From assembly GCA_905234845.1 (NCBI GenBank), contig CAJOIW010000012.1, positions 1-47,695 of the forward strand: a DNA stretch of 47,695 nt, written 5' to 3'. Positions 1-8,248 of this stretch are shown one piece after another (the first letter of the stretch is position 1; each line of letters opens with the position of its first letter). Both the position numbers and the translations under genes were made by a program. The stretch comes from an uncultured Prevotella sp. (GTDB taxonomy: Bacteria > Bacteroidota > Bacteroidia > Bacteroidales > Bacteroidaceae). The notes beneath the pieces were generated by a model. That model worked only from the letters and a program-made list of their open reading frames with translations. It had not been told where the DNA came from and made no database searches.

Positions 1-47
1 TTGCGCCGATGGTACTGCGCCGCAATGCGGGAGAGTAGGTAGCTGCC
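1..47 (+). rRNA. rrf: 5S ribosomal RNA, 3' end (partial)
   Basis: The first bases read GATGGTACTGC, then GGGAGAGTAGGTAGCTGCC, the conserved helix and 3' end of bacterial 5S rRNA. The gene is cut by the window edge, so the rest of an rRNA operon should lie just upstream on the plus strand. The end is placed at the closing TGCC. A T run follows at once. Confidence 0.85.
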
Positions 48-60
48 GTTTTTTTCCCTG

Positions 61-102
61 TGGCGGTTTCAGGTCTGTGGATCTGGAGCCGCCCTTTTTT
101 TT
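61..102 (+). terminator. Rho-independent terminator of the rRNA operon
   Basis: GGCGG at 62-66 pairs with CCGCC at 89-93, followed by a run of T. It sits directly after the 5S 3' end and before the first protein gene, as expected for an rrn terminator. The long loop makes the exact fold uncertain. Confidence 0.6.
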
Positions 103-207
103 GTTCTATTTCTTATACATGATAGAATTTGAAGGCGGATTTCTCTGTTTTCTATGTTTCATTTAGTGTGTGATACAATAAAATATTGAAAAATACGTTA
201 TAATGAC

Positions 208-1149
208 GTGTTTAGTCGCAGAATAGCTATATTAACGGTGGTTTTGTGGCTCTTGGCCGTATGCGCAAGTGCCCAATACGACCCGTCGTTCAGTCATTAT
301 TTCGACATGGAGCCGTCGTTTAATCCGGCTGCAGTGGGAAAGGATTCGAAGATTAACGTCACGGCAGATTATGCCATGGCGATGGCGGGTTTTGAACACA
401 ATCCTCAGACGATGACATTTGCTGCAGACATGCCGTTTTTCTTCATGAATCAATATCATGGCGCAGGCGTGCAGTTTGTGAACGACAAGATTGGTGCGTT
501 CACGCATCAGAAGCTTGCGCTGCAATATGCTTTTCGCCATAAGCTCTTCGGTGGACGGCTGGCCTATGGATTGCACGTGGGACTGCTCTCAGAGAGCATT
601 GATCCGTCGAAGATAGATCTTGATGATACCAGTGATCCCGCATTCCCACAATCGGAGGCTGACGGCAATGCGCTCGATATGGGTGTCGGTCTTTATTATC
701 AGCACGGGCCATGGTATGTGGGAATCTCGGCTCAGCACCTCACCGCACCGAAGGTAGAACTGGGTGAGCGGAACGAATTGCAGATTGATCCGGCATATTA
801 TTTGACGGGTGGATACAATATTCGACTCAGAAATCCGTTCTTAACCATAAAGCCCTCGTTTCTCGTAAAATACGATGGTGTAGCCTGGCGGGGTGATATC
901 TCCACTAGGTTGGTCTATACGAATGAGAAGAAACAAATGTATGTAGGTGTGGCTTATAGTCCCACCAATTCGGCAACGGTGCTGGTGGGCGGTATGTTCC
1001 ACGGTATCAATGTCGGCTACAGCTACGAGATTTATACCTCGTCCATAAGTCCAGGTAACGGCGGTCACGAGCTTTTCGTTGGCTATCAGATTGATATCAA
1101 TCTCTTTAAGAAAGGTAAGAACTTGCACAAGAGCGTGAGAATCTTATAA
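208..1149 (+). CDS. porP: PorP/SprF family T9SS outer-membrane protein
   Basis: Outer-membrane beta-barrel of the PorP/SprF family. In type IX secretion this family works with the PorK/PorN ring. The 313-aa protein has a signal peptide (about residues 1-22, ending CASA before QYDPSFSHYF) and the family start with SHYFDMEPSFNPAAVG, then alternating beta strands to an aromatic-rich C terminus. The start is GTG at 208, because the ATG at 203 runs into a stop in another frame. It is the first gene of a co-directional porP-K-L-M-N cluster, which makes the assignment firm. No clear TAnnTTTG box was seen in the 100 bases upstream. Confidence 0.9.
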   Translation: MFSRRIAILTVVLWLLAVCASAQYDPSFSHYFDMEPSFNPAAVGKDSKINVTADYAMAMAGFEHNPQTMTFAADMPFFFMNQYHGAGVQFVNDKIGAFTHQKLALQYAFRHKLFGGRLAYGLHVGLLSESIDPSKIDLDDTSDPAFPQSEADGNALDMGVGLYYQHGPWYVGISAQHLTAPKVELGERNELQIDPAYYLTGGYNIRLRNPFLTIKPSFLVKYDGVAWRGDISTRLVYTNEKKQMYVGVAYSPTNSATVLVGGMFHGINVGYSYEIYTSSISPGNGGHELFVGYQIDINLFKKGKNLHKSVRIL

Positions 1150-1194
1150 TTCTATATATAAGGAAAAGGAAATTTAAGTGAAACATGAAATAAG

Positions 1195-2649
1195 ATGGAA
1201 ATGAAGAAAAGTTTAATCGCACTTTGCATCATTGCACTCTCGTTCTCGCTTGCCAGCTGTTTTGGCGGCAAGATGGCTACGTCGTCGGGACGTGGCGGTG
1301 AGGTGACAGGTGTTAGTGGCAAAAGTTTCAACGAACCGGCTCCTTACGGCATGACCCGCATAGAGCGTGGCTTCCTGCGCATGGGACTGGAGAAAGAAGA
1401 CAGTCTGTGGGGTAAGCAGACCCCGGTAAAGGAAATCTCGGTAGACGGTTTCTGGATGGATGAAACGGAAGTGACCAATTCAGAATACAAGCAGTTTGTC
1501 TATTGGGTACGCGACAGCATTCTGCGCACGCGTATGGCCGACCCAGCCTATGGTGGCGACGAGACCTACATGATTACCGAAGACAAGAACGGCGATCCCG
1601 TCACTCCTCATCTGAACTGGAAGAAGCAACTTCCGCGTAAGATGAACGAAGATGAGCAACGTGCCGTTGAGAGTCTTTATGTCATCAACCCCGTAACAGG
1701 CGAGAAGCTACTTGACTATAGCCAGCTCAACTACCGCTACGAGGTTTATGACTATACCGCTGCCGCCTTGCGTCGTAACCGTATGAATGTAGAAGAGCGT
1801 AACCTGAACACCGACATCGTAGTGGATCCCAACGAGGTGGTCATGATTTCGAAGGACACGGCCTACATCGACGATGAGGGGCGCATCGTGCGTGAAACCA
1901 TCAACCGTCCGCTCTCCGGCCCGTGGGACTTCCTCAATACTTATATTGTGAACGTCTATCCCGACACCACCTGTTGGGTTAACGATTTCAAAAACTCGGA
2001 GAATGAGACCTATCTACGTAACTATTTCTCCAACCCTGCCTATAATGACTATCCTGTTGTAGGTGTGACGTGGGAGCAGGCCAATGCTTTCTGTGCTTGG
2101 CGCACAGACTACCTGCTGAAAGGCTTAGGTGGCGAGGCTCGCTACGTGCAGCGCTACCGTCTGCCGACCGAGGCCGAGTGGGAGTATGCCGCCCGTGGTA
2201 AGGCCGGCAATGAGTTCCCGTGGGAGCATGAGAGCGTGAAGAATGGCGACGGCTGTTTCTTTGCCAATTTCAAGCCCGACCGTGGCAATTATACGAAGGA
2301 CGGCAACCTCATCACCTCGAAGGTCGGCATCTACTCGTCCAATACCAATGGCCTCTTCGACATGGCTGGTAATGTGGCCGAATGGACCTCGACTATTTTC
2401 ACCGAGGCCGGTGTGGAAGCCATGAACGACCTCAATCCGCAGCTCGAGTATAAGGCTGCCAAGGAGGACCCCTACAAGATGAAGAAGAAGAGTGTGCGTG
2501 GTGGCTCATGGAAAGACCCAGAGTCTTACATCCGCTCAGCATGGCGCACATGGGAATATCAGAACCAGCCCCGCTCGTACATCGGTTTCCGTTGCGTGCG
2601 CAGTCTGGCAAATACAACAAGTGGAAAACAGAAAAAAGGTAAGAAATAA
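1195..2649 (+). CDS. porK: T9SS ring lipoprotein PorK/GldK
   Basis: Lipoprotein that forms the periplasmic ring of the type IX secretion system together with PorN. The 484-aa product starts with a lipoprotein signal peptide; LAS precedes the lipidated Cys at residue 22. The rest is a formylglycine-generating-enzyme-like (FGE-sulfatase) fold. Visible signatures are VDGFWMDETEVTNSEYKQF near residue 82, RLPTEAEWEYAARG, NGLFDMAGNVAEWT, and the C-terminal RGGSWKD...RSYIGFRCV. PorK uses this fold structurally, not as an enzyme. A long insertion (about residues 115-270) splits the fold, as usual for the family. ATG at 1201 is an equally good start. The stop overlaps the porL ATG by one base (TAATG), so translation is probably coupled. 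Confidence 0.93.
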   Translation: MEMKKSLIALCIIALSFSLASCFGGKMATSSGRGGEVTGVSGKSFNEPAPYGMTRIERGFLRMGLEKEDSLWGKQTPVKEISVDGFWMDETEVTNSEYKQFVYWVRDSILRTRMADPAYGGDETYMITEDKNGDPVTPHLNWKKQLPRKMNEDEQRAVESLYVINPVTGEKLLDYSQLNYRYEVYDYTAAALRRNRMNVEERNLNTDIVVDPNEVVMISKDTAYIDDEGRIVRETINRPLSGPWDFLNTYIVNVYPDTTCWVNDFKNSENETYLRNYFSNPAYNDYPVVGVTWEQANAFCAWRTDYLLKGLGGEARYVQRYRLPTEAEWEYAARGKAGNEFPWEHESVKNGDGCFFANFKPDRGNYTKDGNLITSKVGIYSSNTNGLFDMAGNVAEWTSTIFTEAGVEAMNDLNPQLEYKAAKEDPYKMKKKSVRGGSWKDPESYIRSAWRTWEYQNQPRSYIGFRCVRSLANTTSGKQKKGKK

Positions 2650-3539
2650 TGTCTGAATATAGTAAATTCAATCTCGTCTACCGCTTGCAGCGGTGGATGG
2701 ACAGCGTGCCGGGACAGACGTTCCTGAACTACGCTTACAGTTGGGGTGCATCAATCGTTATCCTGGGTACCCTGTTCAAGCTTACCCACCTTCCCGGTGC
2801 CAACTTCATGCTCTTCTTGGGTATGGGAACCGAGGTTGTCGTGTTCTTCCTGTCGGCTTTCGACCGTCCGTTCGACAAGACTGCCGATGGTCGTGAACTG
2901 CCCACACACATAGGTCGTCGGGCAGAAGAAACTGAGACAGAGGCAGAGGCTGAAATCGAAGGTGGTGAGTATGATGTTGAGACTGGCGAGATGCGTCCGG
3001 CCGCCGTGGCCGGAGGCGGTACCATCATCATCGGTGGTGGCGCAGGCACTGGAGTTGCCGCAGCCATGTCGCCGGCAGAGGGCGATGAGGAATATATGCC
3101 GCATACGTTGGCAGACGGCGTAGTAGGTGGCGTGCCTGTGTCTGGCGGTGCCACATGGGTTGCACAGCAGGCCGAGTCTTCTCTGGAGATGATCGAGGCT
3201 CAGGGCAACTATGTGGAGAACCTGAAGAAACTCAACGAAACCCTCGCAAAAGTCGAGGAGCAGAGCCAGCGGCTCACCCGCGACTCCGAGGAAATGGAAA
3301 ATCTCAACCGCACGCTCACCGGCATCAGCAAGGTCTACGAGATGCAGCTTAAGGGCGCAAGCGCACAAATTGGCACCATCGACGAAATCAATGAGCAGAC
3401 GCGTAAGTTGGCTCAGCAGATAGCCGAGCTCAACAAGATCTACGCCCGTATGATCGAGGCTATGACTGTCAATATGCCTGCTGCCGCAGCAGGTCTCGGA
3501 GCAAGCAACGTCACAGTTGCCGGGGATAATAATCTATAA
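2649..3539 (+). CDS. porL: T9SS inner-membrane motor protein PorL/GldL
   Basis: Inner-membrane half of the PorLM proton-driven motor that energises type IX secretion. The 296-aa protein has two membrane segments near the N terminus (about 27-45 and 53-71). The second carries Glu62 in GMGTEVVVFF, which by position matches the conserved membrane glutamate of the family that is needed for proton coupling. After the membrane part comes an acidic stretch, then a Gly-rich segment (about 117-150), then a predicted coiled coil (about 180-270) with many Glu/Gln/Lys heptads, all expected in the cytoplasm. It overlaps porK by one base and is followed by porM. Confidence 0.93.
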   Translation: MSEYSKFNLVYRLQRWMDSVPGQTFLNYAYSWGASIVILGTLFKLTHLPGANFMLFLGMGTEVVVFFLSAFDRPFDKTADGRELPTHIGRRAEETETEAEAEIEGGEYDVETGEMRPAAVAGGGTIIIGGGAGTGVAAAMSPAEGDEEYMPHTLADGVVGGVPVSGGATWVAQQAESSLEMIEAQGNYVENLKKLNETLAKVEEQSQRLTRDSEEMENLNRTLTGISKVYEMQLKGASAQIGTIDEINEQTRKLAQQIAELNKIYARMIEAMTVNMPAAAAGLGASNVTVAGDNNL

Positions 3540-3592
3540 GCCCTATAGGTGCCTATAAGTCCTTAAAAATCAAAGAAAGAAGACTATAAACA

Positions 3593-5152
3593 ATGGCAAT
3601 AAAGAAAAGACCAGTAAATCCCCGCCAGAAGATGATCAACCTGATGTACGTCGTCCTCATGGCCATGCTGGCGCTGAATATCTCGACCGAGGTGCTCAAT
3701 GGCTTCTCCATCGTGGAAGAGAGTCTCAACCGCACTACTGCCAACTCTACCAAGGTGAACGAATCACTGTTCGGTGACTTCACCGAACAGATGAAACGCA
3801 ATCCGGCAAAGGTAAAGGAGTGGTTCGAGAAAGCCAGCGCGGTGAAGTCGATGAGCGACTCGCTCTTCAACTTTGCCCAAGAGCTGAAGGAGGCTATTGT
3901 CAAAGAGGCCGACGGTAAAGACGGGAACGTACTGAATATAGAGAATAAAGACAACCTCGAGGCAGCCAGCCACGTCATGCTTGCCCCCGGTACAGGAAAG
4001 GGCCGCCAGCTCTTCAATGCCATCAACAGCTATCGCGAGCGCATCATGAAGATGGTGACCGACCCGGAGCAACGCAAGATTATCGAGAGCAATCTCACCA
4101 CCACGCTGCCCAAGAATGCCAACGCAATGGGTAAAAACTGGCAGCAGTACATGTTTGAGAACATGCCTGTGGCCGCCGCCGTGACACTGCTCTCTAAGTT
4201 GCAGAGCGACGTGCGCCATGCCGAGGGCGAGGTGCTCCATACTCTCGTGTCGAACATCGACATGAAGGATATCCGCGTGAACAAGCTCGATGCTTTTGTC
4301 ATCCCCGACAAGACCACACTCTATCCTGGCGAGCGTATGACGGCACAGATCGTCATGGCGGCTGTGGATACGACACAGCATCCTGAGATCTACATCAACG
4401 GTACCCGTGTAAACACCCAGAATGGCAACTATGCCTTCAATGTGGGTGGTGTGGGCGAGCATACCTTCGCAGGCTATATGCTCATGCGCAACGGTCAGGG
4501 CGATGTGCTGCGCCGCGACTTTACCCGAAAGTACACCGTCATTTCCCCGCCGAGCGGAGCCACCGTGGCAGCCGATTTGATGAACGTGCTCTATGCGGGT
4601 TACAAAAACCCGATGAGTGTCAGTGTTCCTGGTGTGCCGCAGGCTGATGTCAGCGTGTCGATGTCGGGCGGAACGCTTACCGCCTCGGGTGGTGCAGGCC
4701 ACTATATCGCCGTGCCGTCGGCTGTCGGTCAGGACGTGACGTTCACCGTCTCGGCCAATGACAAGGGCACCCGCCGCGAGATGGGCAAGTTTACCTTTAA
4801 GGTGCGCAAGTTGCCCGATCCGACCATCTACATTCCTGTAGGTAACGACCGTTTCAAGGGTGGCGGACTGGCTAAAGGCTCGCTTATGGGAGCCTCAACC
4901 GTCAGCGCGGCCATCGACGACGGCCTGCTCGACATCCCCTTCCGTGTGCTCGGCTTCGAGGCAGTGTTCTTCGACAACATGGGCAACGCTGTGCCGATGG
5001 CTTCAACCGGAGGGGCATTCACCGAGCGGCAGAAGGAAGCTTTCCGCAAGCTCTCGCGCAACAAGCGGTTCTACATTACCAACGTGAGTGCTGTCGGTCC
5101 TGACGGCATCACCCGTAAACTCAACGCATCCATGCAAATTATTGTGAAGTAA
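3593..5152 (+). CDS. porM: T9SS motor protein PorM/GldM
   Basis: Single-pass inner-membrane protein whose long periplasmic part links the PorL motor to the PorK/PorN ring. The 519-aa protein opens with MAIKKRPVNPRQKMINLMY, and one transmembrane helix spans about residues 15-33. Next is a helical periplasmic region (to about 220), then beta-rich domains typical of GldM (VNKLDAFVIPDKTTLYPGER and the GGLAKGSLMGASTVSA region near 423). Length and order match the family. It lies 53 bases after porL and 13 bases before porN in the same operon. Confidence 0.94.
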   Translation: MAIKKRPVNPRQKMINLMYVVLMAMLALNISTEVLNGFSIVEESLNRTTANSTKVNESLFGDFTEQMKRNPAKVKEWFEKASAVKSMSDSLFNFAQELKEAIVKEADGKDGNVLNIENKDNLEAASHVMLAPGTGKGRQLFNAINSYRERIMKMVTDPEQRKIIESNLTTTLPKNANAMGKNWQQYMFENMPVAAAVTLLSKLQSDVRHAEGEVLHTLVSNIDMKDIRVNKLDAFVIPDKTTLYPGERMTAQIVMAAVDTTQHPEIYINGTRVNTQNGNYAFNVGGVGEHTFAGYMLMRNGQGDVLRRDFTRKYTVISPPSGATVAADLMNVLYAGYKNPMSVSVPGVPQADVSVSMSGGTLTASGGAGHYIAVPSAVGQDVTFTVSANDKGTRREMGKFTFKVRKLPDPTIYIPVGNDRFKGGGLAKGSLMGASTVSAAIDDGLLDIPFRVLGFEAVFFDNMGNAVPMASTGGAFTERQKEAFRKLSRNKRFYITNVSAVGPDGITRKLNASMQIIVK

Positions 5153-5165
5153 AAACAGATAAAAC

Positions 5166-6215
5166 ATGAAACGTATATTATTTGTATTACTGATAGCCTG
5201 CGTGGCTGAGACCATAGTTGCCCAGCCCGCATCGCGACGTGAAGAACAGCAGAAGGCTGCACAGAAGTCGAATGCCAACAACATGACGACCCGTGCACAG
5301 ATTTCCTTCCCCACCCAGGCACCGATGCAGGAAGACGTGGTGTGGCGTCGCGACATCTATCGTGAGCTCGACCTCAACGAAGACGCCAATGCCGGACTCT
5401 ACTATCCTGTAGAACCCGTCGGTACACAGATGAACCTGTTTACTAACATCTTCAAGCTCGTTATGCGTCGTGCTGTGCCGGCATACGAGTACCGTCTCGA
5501 CGGTAATGAGGTGTTCACCGACGATGCGAAGGTTAAGCAGATGTCCATTCTCGACAACTACCACATCTACTATGAGCGTACCGATAAGGGTATTCATATC
5601 GACGACAGCGATATCCCCTCGCGCGAGGTCACAGGCTACTATATCAAGGAGAGTGCCTATTACGACCAGGCAACCGCCACGTTCCACAACAAGGTGCTTG
5701 CTCTCTGTCCCATCATGAAGCGTGAGGACGATTTCGGTGACGGCACTACCAATTATCCTATGTTCTGGGTGCAGTACGACGACCTTGCTCCCTATCTGGC
5801 CAAGCAAACCATCATGACGAGCAACCTCAACAATGCCGCCACGATGAGCGTGGATGACTATTTCACGAAGAACATGTACCGTGGCAAAATCTACAAGACC
5901 ACCAACATGCTCGGAAAGTCGCTCAGTCAGATTACGGGTGGTAGCGACTCGCTCATGACCAAGGAGCAGAAACGTATCGAGAGCGAGCTGCTGGCCTTCG
6001 AGAAGAACATCTGGGGTAAGCCCGAGAACAAAGACTCGCTCGACAGCATCGCCAACCTCGACAAGAAAGAGTTGCGTGCGCTGAAGAAGCAGAACCGTCG
6101 TGCAGGCGGTAACCAGCAGGCCACGAAGACCGTGAAGACCCGACGCGGCAACACCACGCGTACGTCGTCAGCCTCATCGTCGGCCCGTGTCACCGTGCGC
6201 CGCGAACGTCATTGA
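5166..6215 (+). CDS. porN: T9SS ring protein PorN/GldN
   Basis: Periplasmic partner of the PorK lipoprotein in the T9SS ring. The 349-aa product has a signal peptide (about residues 1-19, before QPASRREEQQK). Its core contains VVWRRDIYRELDLNEDANAGLYYP and the FTDDAKVKQM...YYIKE region typical of GldN (DUF6452-like gliding motility family). The last 60 residues are a basic, low-complexity Arg/Lys/Ser/Thr tail, probably disordered. It begins 13 bases after porM and closes the trans-envelope T9SS operon. Confidence 0.92.
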   Translation: MKRILFVLLIACVAETIVAQPASRREEQQKAAQKSNANNMTTRAQISFPTQAPMQEDVVWRRDIYRELDLNEDANAGLYYPVEPVGTQMNLFTNIFKLVMRRAVPAYEYRLDGNEVFTDDAKVKQMSILDNYHIYYERTDKGIHIDDSDIPSREVTGYYIKESAYYDQATATFHNKVLALCPIMKREDDFGDGTTNYPMFWVQYDDLAPYLAKQTIMTSNLNNAATMSVDDYFTKNMYRGKIYKTTNMLGKSLSQITGGSDSLMTKEQKRIESELLAFEKNIWGKPENKDSLDSIANLDKKELRALKKQNRRAGGNQQATKTVKTRRGNTTRTSSASSSARVTVRRERH

Positions 6216-6240
6216 GTATTTAGTTAAAAATCGATTGAAT

Positions 6241-6870
6241 ATGAAAAAGATTATTTCCGTAGCGCTGCTGGCATTCGTGTTTGCCGCAAGCGCAAATGCA
6301 CAGTTGAAACTTGGTGTCAAGGGCGGTATCAACGTTACAGACATGTCTCTTGACAACAAAGTCTTCGATGCTTCAAATCAGGCAGGCTATTTCTTTGGTC
6401 CGACCGTCAAGTTCTCGCTTCCCATCGTCGGTCTTGGAGTCGATGCAGCTGCCCTTTATGACCATCGCTCAGCAAAGGTCGGTGTGGAAGACAAGGACAA
6501 CAATCTGCGAGGCGAGGAGACTCTGAAGCAAGATCAGGTAGTCGTTCCCATCAATCTTCGTTATGGCATCGGCCTTGGCGACTCAGCTGAGATATTCCTT
6601 TTTGCAGGACCGCAGTTCGGCTTTAATGTAGGCGACAAGGAGCAGAAACTCTGGAATCAGGCTGCCGAGTGGAAGCTGAAGACCTCAAACTTCAGCATCA
6701 ACCTTGGAGTTGGTGCTACCGTGCTCAAGCATCTGCAAGTGTCGGCCAACTACAACATCGCCTGTGGAAAGACTGGCGACATCGAAGCCTCTGGTGTGCT
6801 GAAGGATGTTGTCAAGAAGGACGATGTCAAGAACAACGCTTGGCAGATAGCCGTAGCCTACTACTTCTAA
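6241..6870 (+). CDS. Outer-membrane beta-barrel protein (OMP_b-brl type)
   Basis: Predicted secreted beta-barrel of 209 aa. The signal peptide is residues 1-20 (MKKIISVALLAFVFAASANA), and QLKLGVKGGINVTDMS begins the mature protein, the usual start of small PorT/OmpX-like barrels in Bacteroidetes. Eight or so amphipathic strands follow, ending with WQIAVAYYF and its terminal Phe, the outer-membrane assembly signature. An in-frame ATG exists at 6187 inside porN, but only 6241 gives a signal peptide. It lies 25 bases after porN and is probably read through from it. Substrate and role are unknown; a part in the secretion system is only suggested by position. Confidence 0.8.
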   Translation: MKKIISVALLAFVFAASANAQLKLGVKGGINVTDMSLDNKVFDASNQAGYFFGPTVKFSLPIVGLGVDAAALYDHRSAKVGVEDKDNNLRGEETLKQDQVVVPINLRYGIGLGDSAEIFLFAGPQFGFNVGDKEQKLWNQAAEWKLKTSNFSINLGVGATVLKHLQVSANYNIACGKTGDIEASGVLKDVVKKDDVKNNAWQIAVAYYF

Positions 6871-6913
6871 ACTCATAAACGAGGTTTCCAAGCGCGAAAC
6901 CATACGTTTCCAT

Positions 6914-6978
6914 AAAAATTCCCTAGGGAATTTCTTGCGAAAGATAATCTTTCAGAGAAAATTCCCTAGGGATTTTTT
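6914..6978 (+). terminator. Terminator-like nested palindromes after the T9SS operon
   Basis: A perfect 18-bp palindrome (6916-6933, centre CCTAGG) is followed by a second near-copy (6958-6978) ending in seven T. The two copies also pair with each other around an inner GAAAGAT-AATCTTTC hairpin (6940-6953). The T run on the plus strand suggests transcription stops here. The inner hairpin belongs to the recurrent GAAAGRTATA repeat family of this window. Confidence 0.6.
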
Positions 6979-7073
6979 TGCAGAAGCAAAGCTTTTCTAT
7001 TTCACAACCATTCTGCTTGTCGCCCCGCTATGGGCTTATGCGGCATACTGGTTATGTGCTTGGCGACTCTTTG

Positions 7074-8144
7074 TCATTTCTTCACAAAGGGTTTCAGCCC
7101 TTTGGCGGCTTCCTTGGCTGTGATACGACGGCCACCGTTGTCAAGGTCGATGAGCACATAGCGGTTGTTGCCCATGCCCAGCTCTTTCATGTAGGAGAGC
7201 TGGCGTAGGCCGTGACGCGTCTCGATGCGCTCCACCATAGCCTGATGCTCATCGGCGGTCATGGCATAGATGATATCGACGCAGGCCTGGTCAATGGCAA
7301 GGATGTCGGTCGATGAGAGGATGCCCACGTTTGGAGTGACAACGGGCTCGGCAGCGAGTCCTTCACAGTCGCACGACACCGACATGTTACGCATCACGTT
7401 CACGTAGGTCACGTGCTCACCGAAGTAGTCAATGGTGGCTTTTGTCGATTCTGTCATACGTTCCATGAACTCCTCCTCGGCGATGCTCCATTGGTTGTCG
7501 CTGCCTGGCACGGTATGAATCCATGCCTTGCCGATGCGACCGTCGGCACAGCCGATGCCGATGTTTTTGTTCGAGCCACCGAAGCCACCCATGGTGTGAC
7601 CCTTGAAATGTGTAAGGGCAACCATCGAGTCGTAGTTGGTCAGGTGATTGCCCACGGCCATTTTCTTGAACCACTTTCCGCCGATGACGGGCAGGGTGGT
7701 GGTGCCCTGTTCGTCGATGATATCGACAGGACAGAATGTCCAGCCGTTTACCTCGAGCGTCTTACGGTGTAGCTCAGTGGTGTAGCGGTCGCCCTCGTAA
7801 TAAGTGTTGGTCTCGATGATACTGGCCCCATTCAGGTCTTTCTCCATCAGCGCTTTCACCCATTCGCTGGGAATGATGTTGGGACCGTTCTGCTCACCTG
7901 TGTGTAGTTTCACACCCACGTAGCCGCAGATTTTCCCGTTCACCTGCTCGTAGGCTTTGATAAGTCCTTCGGGCGAAAGGTTGCGCGTGAAATACACCAC
8001 CGACTCGTTGCCGGTGCGCTCGTCGTAAGGCACGTATTTATTCCCGTCCGTGCCAGCTGTGGGATTTCCGTTGTTCACTTGTGCCATGGCTAAATGATTG
8101 ATAAAGAACATGCCGGCAATCGCGGCAAAAATCATTTTTCTCAT
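7074..8144 (-). CDS. Secreted DUF362 domain-containing protein
   Basis: 356-aa protein with a signal peptide (about residues 1-21, MRKMIFAAIAGMFFINHLAMA). The remainder is a DUF362 domain: VGVKLHTGE near residue 77, VALTHFKGHTMGGFGGSNKNIGIG (about 177-200), and a C-terminal half with LSSTDILAIDQACVDIIY. DUF362 proteins are often fused to ferredoxin domains; no CxxCxxC ferredoxin motif is present here, only CDCEG near residue 260. The biochemical role of the family is not firmly known, so no function is assigned. It is divergent from priA, with its own -7 box at 8181-8188. Confidence 0.85.
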   Translation of the reverse strand: MRKMIFAAIAGMFFINHLAMAQVNNGNPTAGTDGNKYVPYDERTGNESVVYFTRNLSPEGLIKAYEQVNGKICGYVGVKLHTGEQNGPNIIPSEWVKALMEKDLNGASIIETNTYYEGDRYTTELHRKTLEVNGWTFCPVDIIDEQGTTTLPVIGGKWFKKMAVGNHLTNYDSMVALTHFKGHTMGGFGGSNKNIGIGCADGRIGKAWIHTVPGSDNQWSIAEEEFMERMTESTKATIDYFGEHVTYVNVMRNMSVSCDCEGLAAEPVVTPNVGILSSTDILAIDQACVDIIYAMTADEHQAMVERIETRHGLRQLSYMKELGMGNNRYVLIDLDNGGRRITAKEAAKGLKPFVKK

Positions 8145-8180
8145 TGTGGTTCTTAAAAAGAAAAGTTCAAAATTCCGCTA

Positions 8181-8188
8181 CAAAGATA
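8181..8188 (-). promoter_or_regulatory. -7 box TATCTTTG for the DUF362 gene
   Basis: The complement reads TATCTTTG, matching the Bacteroidetes TAnnTTTG consensus, 37 bases upstream of the ATG at 8144. Confidence 0.6.
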
Positions 8189-8232
8189 CAAAATTTTTAT
8201 GACGATGAAAGGCAGATTATGAATTATTTTTA

Positions 8233-8240
8233 TATCTTTG
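8233..8240 (+). promoter_or_regulatory. -7 box TATCTTTG for priA
   Basis: TATCTTTG lies only 8 bases before the preferred priA ATG at 8249. Transcription would therefore start almost at the start codon, giving a leaderless or nearly leaderless mRNA. The box also makes the upstream in-frame ATGs at 8144 and 8219 unlikely starts. Confidence 0.6.
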
Positions 8241-8248
8241 CATCGTTT

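Noticed and set aside
3117..3170. Gly-rich stretch in porL considered as another GC-rich repeat insertion
   Set aside because: The DNA does not match the GGGGAGG...GGAGGGGG repeat and cannot form its hairpin; Gly-rich linkers at this point are plausible for PorL itself.
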